Source of the DNA: Caldicellulosiruptor bescii DSM 6725
Lineage (GTDB): Bacteria > Bacillota > Thermoanaerobacteria > Caldicellulosiruptorales > Caldicellulosiruptoraceae
Reading direction: 5' to 3'
Length of the DNA stretch: 64,000 nucleotides
Assembly: GCF_000022325.1 (NCBI RefSeq)
Contig: NC_012034.1
Location: 1,506,501-1,570,500 of the forward strand
Part shown: in pieces, positions 41,212 to 49,213 of the stretch
How positions within the stretch are numbered: position 1 is the stretch's first letter
How the letters are laid out: every line of letters begins with the position of its first letter
Made by a program: the position numbers and the translations under genes
The notes under the pieces: model-generated
The model's database searches: none
What the model was told of the DNA's origin: nothing
The model's input: the letters and a program-made list of their open reading frames with translations, nothing else

Positions 41212-41940
41212 TTAATCACCAAAAACCAAGTCCTTTACCACCTCATAAGCCATAATAAATCCTGCAACAGGTGGAACAAACGAAATACTTGCTGGTACAT
41301 GCTTTTTCTCTGACTCTTCTTTTAAATATCTATAATCGGGTTTTGATGGTTTTTCCTCAGAGTACACAACCTTTAAACTCTTAATATTTTCTTTTCTCAG
41401 AATACTTCTAAGTTTTTTAGCGAGTGGACAATAACGTGTAGAATATATATCAGAAACTTTTATAAGCAAAGGATTTATCCTATTGCCCATACCCATACAG
41501 CTTATTATTTTTATGTTCTCTTTTGTAGCAAATTTTATAAGTGCAACCTTTGCCCCAATATCATCTATTGCATCTAATATATAATCTAAATTCTTATTCC
41601 CAAAAATCTTACAAATATTCTCAGATGTAATTTTATTTGGTATTATCTCTATTTTCACAAAAGGATTAATTTCAACTGCCCTTTCATGTGCAATATCCAC
41701 TTTATATCTACCTATATTTGGAATTGCAGCTATCAGTTGACGGTTCAAGTTAGAGGGAACAACTCTATCTTTGTCAACAATAACAAAATTTCCTACTCCA
41801 CAACGAACAAGAGCTTCAAACGCAAAACTTCCAACTCCACCAAGCCCACATACTGCTATTTTTGCCTTTGACAGTTTTTCAATCTTATCTTCTCCAATCA
41901 GCATCATAGTTCTTTGGAAAATATCTGCTGGACCTATCAA
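41212..41940 (-). CDS. tcdA: tRNA threonylcarbamoyladenosine dehydratase (E1-like)
   Basis: ThiF/MoeB-fold enzyme of 242 residues that cyclises t6A to ct6A at tRNA position 37. The nucleotide motif is VCGLGGVGSFAFEALVRCG, followed by VDKDRVVPSNLNRQ; the IDDIGAKVALIKFA and CMGMGNRINP segments are typical of TcdA/YrvM. TTG start; ribosome-binding site AGGAG is distant, so the exact start is uncertain. The 6S RNA candidate lies directly upstream on the same strand. Confidence 0.93.
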   Translation of the reverse strand: MIGPADIFQRTMMLIGEDKIEKLSKAKIAVCGLGGVGSFAFEALVRCGVGNFVIVDKDRVVPSNLNRQLIAAIPNIGRYKVDIAHERAVEINPFVKIEIIPNKITSENICKIFGNKNLDYILDAIDDIGAKVALIKFATKENIKIISCMGMGNRINPLLIKVSDIYSTRYCPLAKKLRSILRKENIKSLKVVYSEEKPSKPDYRYLKEESEKKHVPASISFVPPVAGFIMAYEVVKDLVFGD

Positions 41941-41969
41941 TATTCTTATTCTCTCCTCTCACAAGAAAA

Positions 41970-42009
41970 TCAAAAAAATAAAAGACCCTCTTTTGTTTTT
42001 TGGGTCTTT
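41970..42009 (-). terminator. Terminator of the 6S RNA candidate
   Basis: AAAGACCC (41981-41988) pairs with GGGTCTTT (42002-42009), with an A/T-rich 13-base loop; a run of Ts follows on the minus strand. It shows that the RNA at 42010-42257 is made from the minus strand. Confidence 0.88.
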
Positions 42010-42257
42010 CTTCTTTTATGTCAGGAACTCCACCATGCCGTCCTCAGGGAGTTTCCCAGACCCTGCCTCAGCAGGTGGGTATCCTGCCAATAGCTTTGCA
42101 TTACTTCCTGTTTGTCACCCAAGCAAAACCTTGGGTGGGAAGCCTATGCGCCACTATTGGACTCCGGATTCCCTTTTTTGATGGTGTTGGCCTGGAACTT
42201 CACCATCTTGTAACGCACACGGCAGAGTTCCTGCCATAGCTTTGTTTTGTTATTCTT
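42010..42257 (-). ncRNA. ssrS: Probable 6S RNA
   Basis: A non-coding block of about 250 bases between a strong promoter and a terminator. It folds as a rod: the ends pair as CAGGAACTC (42233-42225) with GAGTTCCTG (42030-42022). A small side hairpin (42180-42207) follows, then an open region, then a long irregular hairpin closed by CCAATAG/CTATTGG and capped by CACCCAAG/CTTGGGTG. This is 6S architecture. In B. subtilis the 6S-1 gene bsrA lies next to yrvM (tcdA), and here tcdA is the next gene. SRP RNA, tmRNA and RNase P motifs are absent. The 5' end is approximate. Confidence 0.68.
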
Positions 42258-42263
42258 AATTTA

Positions 42264-42292
42264 AATATATCACAGATTTTTAGAGTTTTCAA
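42264..42292 (-). promoter_or_regulatory. Promoter of the 6S RNA candidate
   Basis: TTGAAA (42292-42287), 17-bp spacer, TATATT (42269-42264) with TG one base before it (extended -10), on the minus strand. It overlaps the stop codon of the upstream gene at 42270. Confidence 0.75.
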
Positions 42293-43262
42293 TATGATAA
42301 TTCCTATTAGATGAGTATTTCTGGCATTTATCACCCCACCTTGCCACTAAATTGCCATTATTATAAAAACTAACAACCTCACAATAGTTTGAGCAGTCAT
42401 GGCACTCAAATCCTTTTGTCTCAAATTTGCACCTGTGTATGTTTTCAAAACCTCTGAATTTGGTGATAAGACCTTTTGTCCTCTCTTTTGCCAAAAGTGC
42501 AATACCTATTGCCCCCATAACATTATAGTATTTGGGAACTATAATCTGAATTCCAAGAAGCTCTTCGAATGCCTTTTTCATTGCTATATTTGCCGCAACA
42601 CCTCCTTGAAATAGTATTGGACTTTCCAACCTTTTTCCTTTTGCCAAATTAGCAAGATAGTTTCTTGCCAGAGCTAAACAAAGCCCAAAAAGAATATCTT
42701 CACAAGGATGTCCAAGCTGCTGTTTGTGAATCATATCTGACTCAGCAAATACAGCACACCTGCCAGCTATTCTTACAGGATTTTGTGATTTTATTGCTAT
42801 CTCACCAAATTTTTCTATTGGAATATTAAGTCTTTCTGCTTGCCTATCTAAAAAAGAACCTGTTCCTGCAGCACAGATTGTATTCATAGCAAAATCAATA
42901 ACAATTCTATCTTTTATTAAAATTATTTTCGAATCTTGTCCACCTATTTCAATTATAGTTCTTACATCAGGTACAAAAAAGATTGCAGATTTTGCATGAG
43001 CAGTTATCTCATTTTTTACAATATCTGCTCCTACCACCAGCGATGCCAAATGTCTTCCTGACCCTGTAGTACCAACTCCTTTTATTTTCAACCTGTCTCC
43101 ATACTTTTCATACAAAGTGCTAAGAGCCTTTTGTAAAATTTCAATAGGCTTTCCTTGGGTTCTGAGATATATGCTTTCAATTACTTCACCATTTTTATCA
43201 ATCAAGACTACATTGGTACTAACAGAACCAATATCAATCCCAAGAAATAACTCTTCTTTCAA
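42270..43262 (-). CDS. Acyl-CoA dehydratase activase-like ATPase (BadF/HgdC family)
   Basis: ASKHA-fold ATPase of 330 residues related to the activator that drives electrons into 2-hydroxyacyl-CoA dehydratases. ATP-binding motif FLGIDIGSVSTNVVLIDK, the helix-cluster-helix cysteine CAAGTGSFLDRQAERL, and the second cluster Cys in GRCAVFAESDMIH are all present. A cysteine-rich tail (CHDCSNYC) is unusual for HgdC. TTG start 8 bases after GGAG. It overlaps the upstream related gene. No dehydratase is encoded nearby, so the partner is probably one of the two proteins upstream. Confidence 0.85.
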   Translation of the reverse strand: MKEELFLGIDIGSVSTNVVLIDKNGEVIESIYLRTQGKPIEILQKALSTLYEKYGDRLKIKGVGTTGSGRHLASLVVGADIVKNEITAHAKSAIFFVPDVRTIIEIGGQDSKIILIKDRIVIDFAMNTICAAGTGSFLDRQAERLNIPIEKFGEIAIKSQNPVRIAGRCAVFAESDMIHKQQLGHPCEDILFGLCLALARNYLANLAKGKRLESPILFQGGVAANIAMKKAFEELLGIQIIVPKYYNVMGAIGIALLAKERTKGLITKFRGFENIHRCKFETKGFECHDCSNYCEVVSFYNNGNLVARWGDKCQKYSSNRNYHIENSKNL

Positions 43263-44328
43263 ATTTCTCACTCCTTGCTTCAATTAGGTCTAAAAAGGCT
43301 TCTAAACGTGTTTTAATTCCTACGTCACTGTCAACTTCGTCTACTACAACGTGTAGTATAGGAATATTTATTTGATTTTTTATACCGTTTAATACTGATT
43401 TTGCTATTATTTCTGGCATACATGTGAGAGGAAAAATATGCAATATTCCATCATATTTCTGGGTTGCATAGTATTTGGCATAAGAAATGGTCTCTCGTGC
43501 GTGACCTCCAATTAAAACTGGCATTACATCTTTAGAATATCTCTTAACAATTGGATCTTCCCTTTTAAATATTGGATATATTAGATGTGTATCAATCCAC
43601 TGGGAAATATAAAGATTTCTTTCAACCTCACATCCCATCTCACCAAGTATTTTTTCTATGTTCAAGCTTGAAAAACTATCGATAATAGTATATATTTCTC
43701 CTACAATTCCTATTTTTCTGACCTTCTCATTTACAATGTATAAGTTGTCAAGCAAAACATTCGTGGTATCAACCAATCTTTCCATTTGATCAATTCCGAA
43801 AACTTTTATTGCTTCATTTCTGAATTTTTCATATATTTTATCTACACTTCCCTTAACCATTTCCCTTGGTCTTAAAAAATGTACTTTTTTCTCAATCCCA
43901 TCTACCTTTTTGGCTAACCTATACACTCTTTTTAATACACTGGCTATATTTTTTCTTGCAAATATCTTACTTACCCGCTCCAAAAAATTCCTAAAACCAT
44001 AAAAAAGAGGTTCGATGACTATCATCTCTACATCATAGCCCAAATCTTTGAGAATCTCTTTTTCAAGTGCACCATAGTATCCAAATCTACACGGTCCACA
44101 TCCACCAAAAATTACAATAGTGTTAGCACCCATTTCAATTGCTTGAATGAAATTTCCCATGTTCAATTTAAAAGGTAGACAAATAAATTCGGGTGAAAGT
44201 CTCTTTCCAATTTCAAGAGCACTTTTGTTGTTATATGGAGGAATGACCACTTCAAATCCAAGTTCTTCAAAAAGTGCTTTGCCTATGATAAATAGATTAC
44301 CCATATGTGGAAATGTTATTTTTCTCAT
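43234..44328 (-). CDS. Dehydratase-activase-associated protein (DUF2229/HgdB-like)
   Basis: A 364-residue protein of the family usually annotated as CoA-substrate-specific activase-related. Visible cysteine motifs: FICLPFKLNMGNF, GGCGPCRFGYYG and LTCMPEIIAKS, which could hold an iron-sulfur cluster. The C-terminal DEVDSDVGIKTRLEAFLDLIE segment is shared with the next gene upstream (44297-45175), so the two are paralogues. The ATG at 44328 follows GGAGGAG. Function unknown; electron transfer to a difficult reduction is inferred from the family. Confidence 0.75.
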   Translation of the reverse strand: MRKITFPHMGNLFIIGKALFEELGFEVVIPPYNNKSALEIGKRLSPEFICLPFKLNMGNFIQAIEMGANTIVIFGGCGPCRFGYYGALEKEILKDLGYDVEMIVIEPLFYGFRNFLERVSKIFARKNIASVLKRVYRLAKKVDGIEKKVHFLRPREMVKGSVDKIYEKFRNEAIKVFGIDQMERLVDTTNVLLDNLYIVNEKVRKIGIVGEIYTIIDSFSSLNIEKILGEMGCEVERNLYISQWIDTHLIYPIFKREDPIVKRYSKDVMPVLIGGHARETISYAKYYATQKYDGILHIFPLTCMPEIIAKSVLNGIKNQINIPILHVVVDEVDSDVGIKTRLEAFLDLIEARSEKFERRVISWD

Positions 44329-45175
44329 CACTTTTTCTCCTCCATTCAATCATATCTAAATATGCTTCTATTCTTGTTAGTATCCCCACATCAGCACCGT
44401 GTTCATCCACAGTTATACAAAGATAAGGCAGTCCTACTTTATTGCATTTTCTCATAATCAGTTCCTGCAAAAAAGAATCAATCCCACATCCAAATGTCAT
44501 AAGGTACACTGTGCCGTCAATTTGTGTATTATTTACTGCCCATTCAAAATAATTGTAAATATCCCTTGCAGAGGACCAGAAGAACTCCTTTGGCAAATCA
44601 GAGGAGATATAAAAAGAACTAAAACGATAGTATGCGGGGTAAATAGGATTGTAGCCTGCGTTTTTTATAGTTTCCAATATACCTTTGTTTAAAAATTCAT
44701 CAAAGATTACATAGCTATGTGCTAATACCAGTATATTTTTAGTTTTAGCTATCTTGGCCATAGGAAAATCAAAAAGATGTTCATTTTTCATACTTTTTTC
44801 TGACATTATTTTTCTCTTTTTTCTTAAATTTATCTCCGGGACTATAAGCCCAACTCCACAGTAGCTGGTTTTTATGATATCTGGAATACCAATAATCTTG
44901 GGGCATGAATATGTGCCTGGTAATAAAGAAACAAGGCGTGGCAAAAACAACACATCTACATTCTTTTTTCTTATAAGATATTCTACATGTCCAATAAAAA
45001 TTTTGGCAGGGATACAAAGTTCATCGCAGCTATTTTTAAGTCCATATTCTACCATTTCTTTTGTTGTCTTGCCTGAAAAGATTATTTGAGAATCTTCTAA
45101 GACTTCTGGTATAACTCTTATAAAAAAGTTTTCCATTCCAGCATAGCAAAAACTATTTGGAACTCCTACCTTCAC
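44297..45175 (-). CDS. Dehydratase-activase-associated protein (DUF2229-like), first of three
   Basis: A protein of about 292 residues in the same superfamily as the next gene. Motifs: KVGVPNSFCYAGMENFF, DELCIPAKIFIGHV, FLPRLVSL and a C-terminal DEHGADVGILTRIEAYLDMIE. Cysteines in DELCIPAK, SCPKI and FGCGIDSF are candidate cluster ligands. Start is uncertain: TTG at 45196 or GTG at 45175; the latter is 9 bases after AAAGGAAG and is preferred. It overlaps the following gene by 32 bp, so the trio is a coupled operon. Confidence 0.7.
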   Translation of the reverse strand: MKVGVPNSFCYAGMENFFIRVIPEVLEDSQIIFSGKTTKEMVEYGLKNSCDELCIPAKIFIGHVEYLIRKKNVDVLFLPRLVSLLPGTYSCPKIIGIPDIIKTSYCGVGLIVPEINLRKKRKIMSEKSMKNEHLFDFPMAKIAKTKNILVLAHSYVIFDEFLNKGILETIKNAGYNPIYPAYYRFSSFYISSDLPKEFFWSSARDIYNYFEWAVNNTQIDGTVYLMTFGCGIDSFLQELIMRKCNKVGLPYLCITVDEHGADVGILTRIEAYLDMIEWRRKSDEKNNISTYG

Positions 45176-45250
45176 TTTTTCAATTCTTCCTTTCAAAGAT
45201 TGAGACCGTTTTTTCTATTTACTTATTTTTCACCACTTTGGCAGTAAAAA

Positions 45251-45283
45251 TACAAAAAAATAGGCCCTTCTATTTTCGGGCCT
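45251..45283 (-). terminator. Terminator of nth
   Basis: AGGCCC (45262-45267) pairs with GGGCCT (45278-45283), and TATTTTTTTG follows on the minus strand. The hairpin covers the nth stop codon at 45270. Confidence 0.8.
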
Positions 45284-45905
45284 TGAAATATTCACAAACA
45301 TCTTTTATAGTACACACTTCACATCTTGGCTTTATTGCCTTACAAACTGCTCTCCCATGGTAAACCATCAAATTGCTAAATATAGTGTACAACTGAGGCT
45401 CTACAATCTTCTTTAGCTCAAACTCTATCTTTGTTGCATCTTTACTATTTACAAGTCCAAGCCTGTTTGACAATCTTTTGCAGTGAGTGTCAACTATTAT
45501 GGAAGGTATTCCATAGATATTTGCCATTATTACATTTGCTGTCTTTCTCCCAACTCCTTTAAGTTTTACAAGTTCTTCAATAGTAGTTGGCAACGTACCA
45601 TTATATTTTTCAACTAAGATTCTTGCAGTCTCTTTTATACTTTTAGCTTTATTTTTATAAAACCCAACAGGCTTTATGTCGTTCTCAAGCTCAGAGATAT
45701 TTGCCTCTGCAAAGCTTTCAAGTGTAGGATACTTTTTGAAAAGCTCAGCAGTAATCTTATTTACACGCTCGTCTGTACTTTGTGCTGCCAAAATGGTTGC
45801 AATCAAAAGCTCATATGGTTTATTATAATTTAAAGTACACTTTGGCTGTGGATAAATTTTTAAAAGTTCTTTTATTACATAGCTTACTTTTTCTTTTTTA
45901 GTAAT
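45270..45905 (-). CDS. nth: Endonuclease III, apparently with an AUU start codon
   Basis: Base-excision repair DNA glycosylase/AP lyase. Helix-hairpin-helix with catalytic Lys: LKGVGRKTANVIMAN; catalytic Asp in IIVDTHCKRLSNRLG; 4Fe-4S cysteines C-x6-C-x2-C-x5-C at the C-terminus. The first ATG/GTG/TTG codon (TTG, 45806) would lack about 33 family residues and has no Shine-Dalgarno. Extending in frame gives ITKKEKVSYVIKELLKIYP, the usual N-terminus, with ATT at 45905, placed 9 bases after AAGGAG; a TGA lies just upstream. The 211-residue product matches normal Nth length. Confidence 0.92.
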   Translation of the reverse strand: MTKKEKVSYVIKELLKIYPQPKCTLNYNKPYELLIATILAAQSTDERVNKITAELFKKYPTLESFAEANISELENDIKPVGFYKNKAKSIKETARILVEKYNGTLPTTIEELVKLKGVGRKTANVIMANIYGIPSIIVDTHCKRLSNRLGLVNSKDATKIEFELKKIVEPQLYTIFSNLMVYHGRAVCKAIKPRCEVCTIKDVCEYFKARK

Positions 45906-45954
45906 TTTCGTTCACTCCTTAAGAATTTTTTAATGAAAGGAGAAAAAAGGTAAA

Positions 45955-46440
45955 ATGAACATTCGTAAAGCAACAATTTCTGATATCACAAACATGCTTT
46001 ATATCTATAACTATGAAGTTTTGAATTCAACATCCACATTCGATATTCATCCCAAGACCACAGAAGATTTTTTGAAATTGCTTGACAGCCATAGCAACAA
46101 ATACTCTATTTATGTAGCAGAAGAAAATTCCACTATATTGGGATATGGGTATCTTTCTCCATTCTCAGAAAAAGAAGCTTATTCAATCACAGTTGAAGAT
46201 ACTATATATATACATCCATTGCACAGAGGCAAAGGCATTGGCAAGCAGATTTTAAAATTCTTAATAGAAAAAGCTAAAGACACAGGGGCTGCCAACATAA
46301 TTGCAAAAGTGTGTGCTGAAAACTATATAAGTTTGCATCTACACAAATCATTTGGTTTTGTAGAAGTCGGAAAGCTAATCAAAGTTGGTAGCAAATTTGG
46401 TAGGTTTTTGGATGTTATTATTTTACAGCTAATCCTTTAA
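45955..46440 (+). CDS. GNAT-family N-acetyltransferase (phosphinothricin acetyltransferase-like)
   Basis: A 161-residue acetyl-CoA-dependent transferase. Acetyl-CoA-binding motif A is DTIYIHPLHRGKGIGKQIL; the N-terminal MNIRKATISDITNMLYIYNYEVLNSTSTFD is typical of the PAT/YwnH subgroup. Substrate is unknown; relatives acetylate amino-acid analogues. It has a good ribosome-binding site (AAAGGAG) and is divergent from nth with only 49 bp between starts. Its 3' end overlaps the convergent murJ by 23 bp. Confidence 0.9.
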   Translation: MNIRKATISDITNMLYIYNYEVLNSTSTFDIHPKTTEDFLKLLDSHSNKYSIYVAEENSTILGYGYLSPFSEKEAYSITVEDTIYIHPLHRGKGIGKQILKFLIEKAKDTGAANIIAKVCAENYISLHLHKSFGFVEVGKLIKVGSKFGRFLDVIILQLIL

Positions 46441-47989
46441 CCTTTTTTATTATTTTTATTGAGTTTTCCAATATCCACTGAGCTTCTTTTATTTTCAATA
46501 AATATATTACTGTACTATATGAAATTACACCGACAAATCCCCAGATCAAAAGATTAGTTACCTTAGTTATAAATGTCACAGGCGTTTTTATTTGTATCAG
46601 ATTTTTCACTAAAATAATACTTATAACCATCACAAAAGAAGCAAATAGTGCTTTTACAAAGACTATCATTGAGCTTTTTAGATCAATCTTTCCTATCTTT
46701 TTAAACAAACTACGCATAAGTAAAAATACTGATACATATGCAACAATACTTGTACCCAGCGCTAAACCTCTGTGTTTTAGGTATTTGACAAGAACGATAT
46801 TTAAAACTATATTAATTGCTACAGCTAAAATACCATTTTTCATTGGTGTGAGAGTATCCTGGATTGAATAAAAAGTTCTGCTAAGGATTTCTCTTACTGC
46901 ATAACCTAAATACCCTAAGGAAAAAAACATAAGAGCACCACTTGTCAGATAAGTTGAACGGCTATCAAATGCCCCTCTTTCATATACAAACTGGACAATC
47001 TCACGTGATAATACCAAAACTGCAGCTGTAATAGGCACCATAATCAATATGAGAGAATTTATAGAAAGTACCAAATATTTTTTGAACTCTTCTTTCTTTT
47101 CACTTGAAAAAAATCGTGATAAATACGGATAAATTACAGCAGAGATCGAGCTACTAAATATACCATAAACTACTCCATTTAGTTTATCTGCAAAGTTCAA
47201 AGCTGAAATACTTCCCTCAGGTAAAAAGGAAGCCAAGTACCTATCAACAAAAGAATTAAGTGACATAACCGACGAACCAATAAATACAGGCAGAACAAGC
47301 TTAAAAAGTTTGATTATGTATGGGTCACGTAAATTAATATCTAATTTAAATTTAAACCCCTTTTTGACTGCAAACGGCATTTGAAATAACACCATCGAAA
47401 AGTATCCAAGTACAAACGCAACAGCAACACCATAGATGTCAAATTCTTTCTTTAAAAAAGCTGAAAAGATGATAATTACATTGAATGGTAGTCCTACAAG
47501 TACAGGCACCACAAAATTTTCATTAGACTGAAGAAATCCTTGCAAGATAAAGTTAGCTCCTAAAAAGATTATATAAAAAAATGTAATTCTCATCAGTTGC
47601 CAAGTTAAGTTTTTTGAAGACTCATCAAATCCCTTAAAGATTGTTTTAACTATAAAAGGTGAAAGAAAAGAACCTACTACTGCCACAATGAGCGCAGCTA
47701 TCACAATTAAAAAAAGTGATTTGCTGGCAAATCTACTTGCTTTCTCTTTGCTTTCTTTTACTAATATCTCATTGTATATAGGGATAAAGGTAGTAGAAAA
47801 AGAAGCCAAAATACTTGCAAAAAAAACGCCCGGCAACAGCTGGGCTGCAATCAAAGAGTCCAATTTATAACTCGTCCCGTAGAAAGCACCTAAAACAACC
47901 TCACGCAAAAATCCAAACAATTTTGACAGTATAGTTGTAATGATAACAAAAAAAGTAGCTTTAGTAATTTTTTTGGCGCTGTCAGACAT
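46418..47989 (-). CDS. murJ: Lipid II flippase MurJ (MviN family)
   Basis: Moves lipid-linked peptidoglycan precursor across the membrane. The 523-residue protein has about 14 membrane helices. The family start is present (KATFFVIITTILSKLFGFLREVVLGAFYG), as is the segment FSTTFIPIYNEI and the later RGAFDSRST region. It lies 46 bp after the mannose-1-phosphate guanylyltransferase gene; an exopolysaccharide-lipid flippase of the same superfamily is the main alternative. Confidence 0.88.
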   Translation of the reverse strand: MSDSAKKITKATFFVIITTILSKLFGFLREVVLGAFYGTSYKLDSLIAAQLLPGVFFASILASFSTTFIPIYNEILVKESKEKASRFASKSLFLIVIAALIVAVVGSFLSPFIVKTIFKGFDESSKNLTWQLMRITFFYIIFLGANFILQGFLQSNENFVVPVLVGLPFNVIIIFSAFLKKEFDIYGVAVAFVLGYFSMVLFQMPFAVKKGFKFKLDINLRDPYIIKLFKLVLPVFIGSSVMSLNSFVDRYLASFLPEGSISALNFADKLNGVVYGIFSSSISAVIYPYLSRFFSSEKKEEFKKYLVLSINSLILIMVPITAAVLVLSREIVQFVYERGAFDSRSTYLTSGALMFFSLGYLGYAVREILSRTFYSIQDTLTPMKNGILAVAINIVLNIVLVKYLKHRGLALGTSIVAYVSVFLLMRSLFKKIGKIDLKSSMIVFVKALFASFVMVISIILVKNLIQIKTPVTFITKVTNLLIWGFVGVISYSTVIYLLKIKEAQWILENSIKIIKKVKGLAVK

Positions 47990-48035
47990 ATAAGACCGCC
48001 CTTCTTAAAAAAATAATGACGAGCTAATAAAAAGA

Positions 48036-49115
48036 TTATATAAACTTGTCCAGCTTTCGTTCTTTGAGAATTTCAACAATCTTTTTAACATCCTGTGCTC
48101 TGTTTTTTGCACAAACAAGAACTGCATCTTCTGTCTCAGCAATAATTACATCAGATACATTAATTGTGGCGATAAGTCTGTTGTTTCCATAAATTATGCA
48201 GTCACGCGTATCAATCCCAACATGCAAAGCTTTCACAATGTTACCATCATCGTCTGGTGGAAATATTGCACCAAGAGAATCCCATGACCCCACATCATTC
48301 CAGCCAAAATCGCCAGGTACCACTACCACCTCGTCAGCTCTTTCCATTATCCCATAGTCAATAGATATATCCTGAAGAGATGGATATATCTCTCCTATTT
48401 TCTCAAACTCTTGGTCTGTCCAAAGATACTCATATACAGAATAAAATCTATTGTAGATTCTGGGTAGGAATCTATTGAAGTTTTGAATGATTGTGTCTAT
48501 CTTCCACACGAACATACCACTGTTCCACAGGTAATTACCGCTTTTTATATACGCTTTTGCTCTGTCAAATGATGGCTTTTCTACAAATTCCAAAACCTCA
48601 TAAGCTTTTTTCTCATATTTATCACTTGAATCTATGTCAAATTTTATATAACCGTAGCCAGTTGATGGGAAAGTTGGATTTATTCCAATTGTTATGAGCT
48701 TGTCATGCTTTTCAGCAATTTCAATGCAGGTATTTATTACTTCAGCAAATCCCTCGTTATCTTTAATATAGTGGTCAGATGGAAATACACACATTATTCC
48801 ATCTTCATGTATTTTTTTAATTTTAAGTGCAGCATATAAAATACAAGCTGCAGTGTTTCTTCCAATTGGTTCATAAATGATGTTATTTCTATCTATCTCT
48901 TCATCAAGTACCTTCTCTATCATCTCTTTTTGGTTTATGTTTGTGACAATAAAAATGTTTTTCTTGGGAATGACCTTTGATATCCTATCAATTGTTTCAT
49001 TTATCAAAATGTCATTTCCAGAGAGGTTTAAAAATTGCTTCGGAGACGAGCTTCGTGACAAAGGCCAAAACCTTGTACCGCCACCACCTGCCATAACCAC
49101 TGCAAATCTTTGCAT
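48036..49115 (-). CDS. manC: Mannose-1-phosphate guanylyltransferase
   Basis: Makes GDP-mannose from mannose-1-phosphate and GTP. The nucleotidyltransferase signature is VVMAGGGGTRFWPLSR, with FPSDHYI, the sugar-binding FVEKP, and YLWNSGMF. At 359 residues it lacks the C-terminal isomerase of bifunctional ManC/AlgA. GDP-mannose would feed surface glycans. It has its own promoter and precedes murJ. Confidence 0.95.
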   Translation of the reverse strand: MQRFAVVMAGGGGTRFWPLSRSSSPKQFLNLSGNDILINETIDRISKVIPKKNIFIVTNINQKEMIEKVLDEEIDRNNIIYEPIGRNTAACILYAALKIKKIHEDGIMCVFPSDHYIKDNEGFAEVINTCIEIAEKHDKLITIGINPTFPSTGYGYIKFDIDSSDKYEKKAYEVLEFVEKPSFDRAKAYIKSGNYLWNSGMFVWKIDTIIQNFNRFLPRIYNRFYSVYEYLWTDQEFEKIGEIYPSLQDISIDYGIMERADEVVVVPGDFGWNDVGSWDSLGAIFPPDDDGNIVKALHVGIDTRDCIIYGNNRLIATINVSDVIIAETEDAVLVCAKNRAQDVKKIVEILKERKLDKFI

Positions 49116-49163
49116 TTTTAAACCCCTCCTCTTTAAGAAATAGTAAAAATCTTCAACATTTAT

Positions 49164-49193
49164 ATTATATAATATTTTTCAAATTTTAAACAA
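49164..49193 (-). promoter_or_regulatory. Promoter of the manC-murJ pair
   Basis: TTGTTT (49193-49188), 18 bp, TATAAT (49169-49164) on the minus strand, about 49 bp before the start; ribosome-binding site GAGGAGG. Confidence 0.6.
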
Positions 49194-49213
49194 TGGAAAA
49201 AAGTCAAAAAGTA

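Noticed and set aside
42000..42239. Plus-strand open frames of 79 and 136 codons over the gene-free stretch beside tcdA.
   Set aside because: They have no ribosome-binding site, odd composition for this genome, and overlap a well-supported minus-strand promoter, RNA fold and terminator.
42010..42257. SRP RNA, tmRNA, RNase P RNA, cobalamin riboswitch or T-box as the identity of the non-coding RNA.
   Set aside because: The conserved cores of these (SRP GGTCCGGAAGGA loop, tmRNA acceptor ends, RNase P GAGGAAAGTC, T-box GGTGG region, a B12 box in context) are not found on either strand.
45270..45806. A shorter nth starting at TTG 45806.
   Set aside because: It would lack the first helix of the conserved fold, has no Shine-Dalgarno, and discards 33 codons that match the family.
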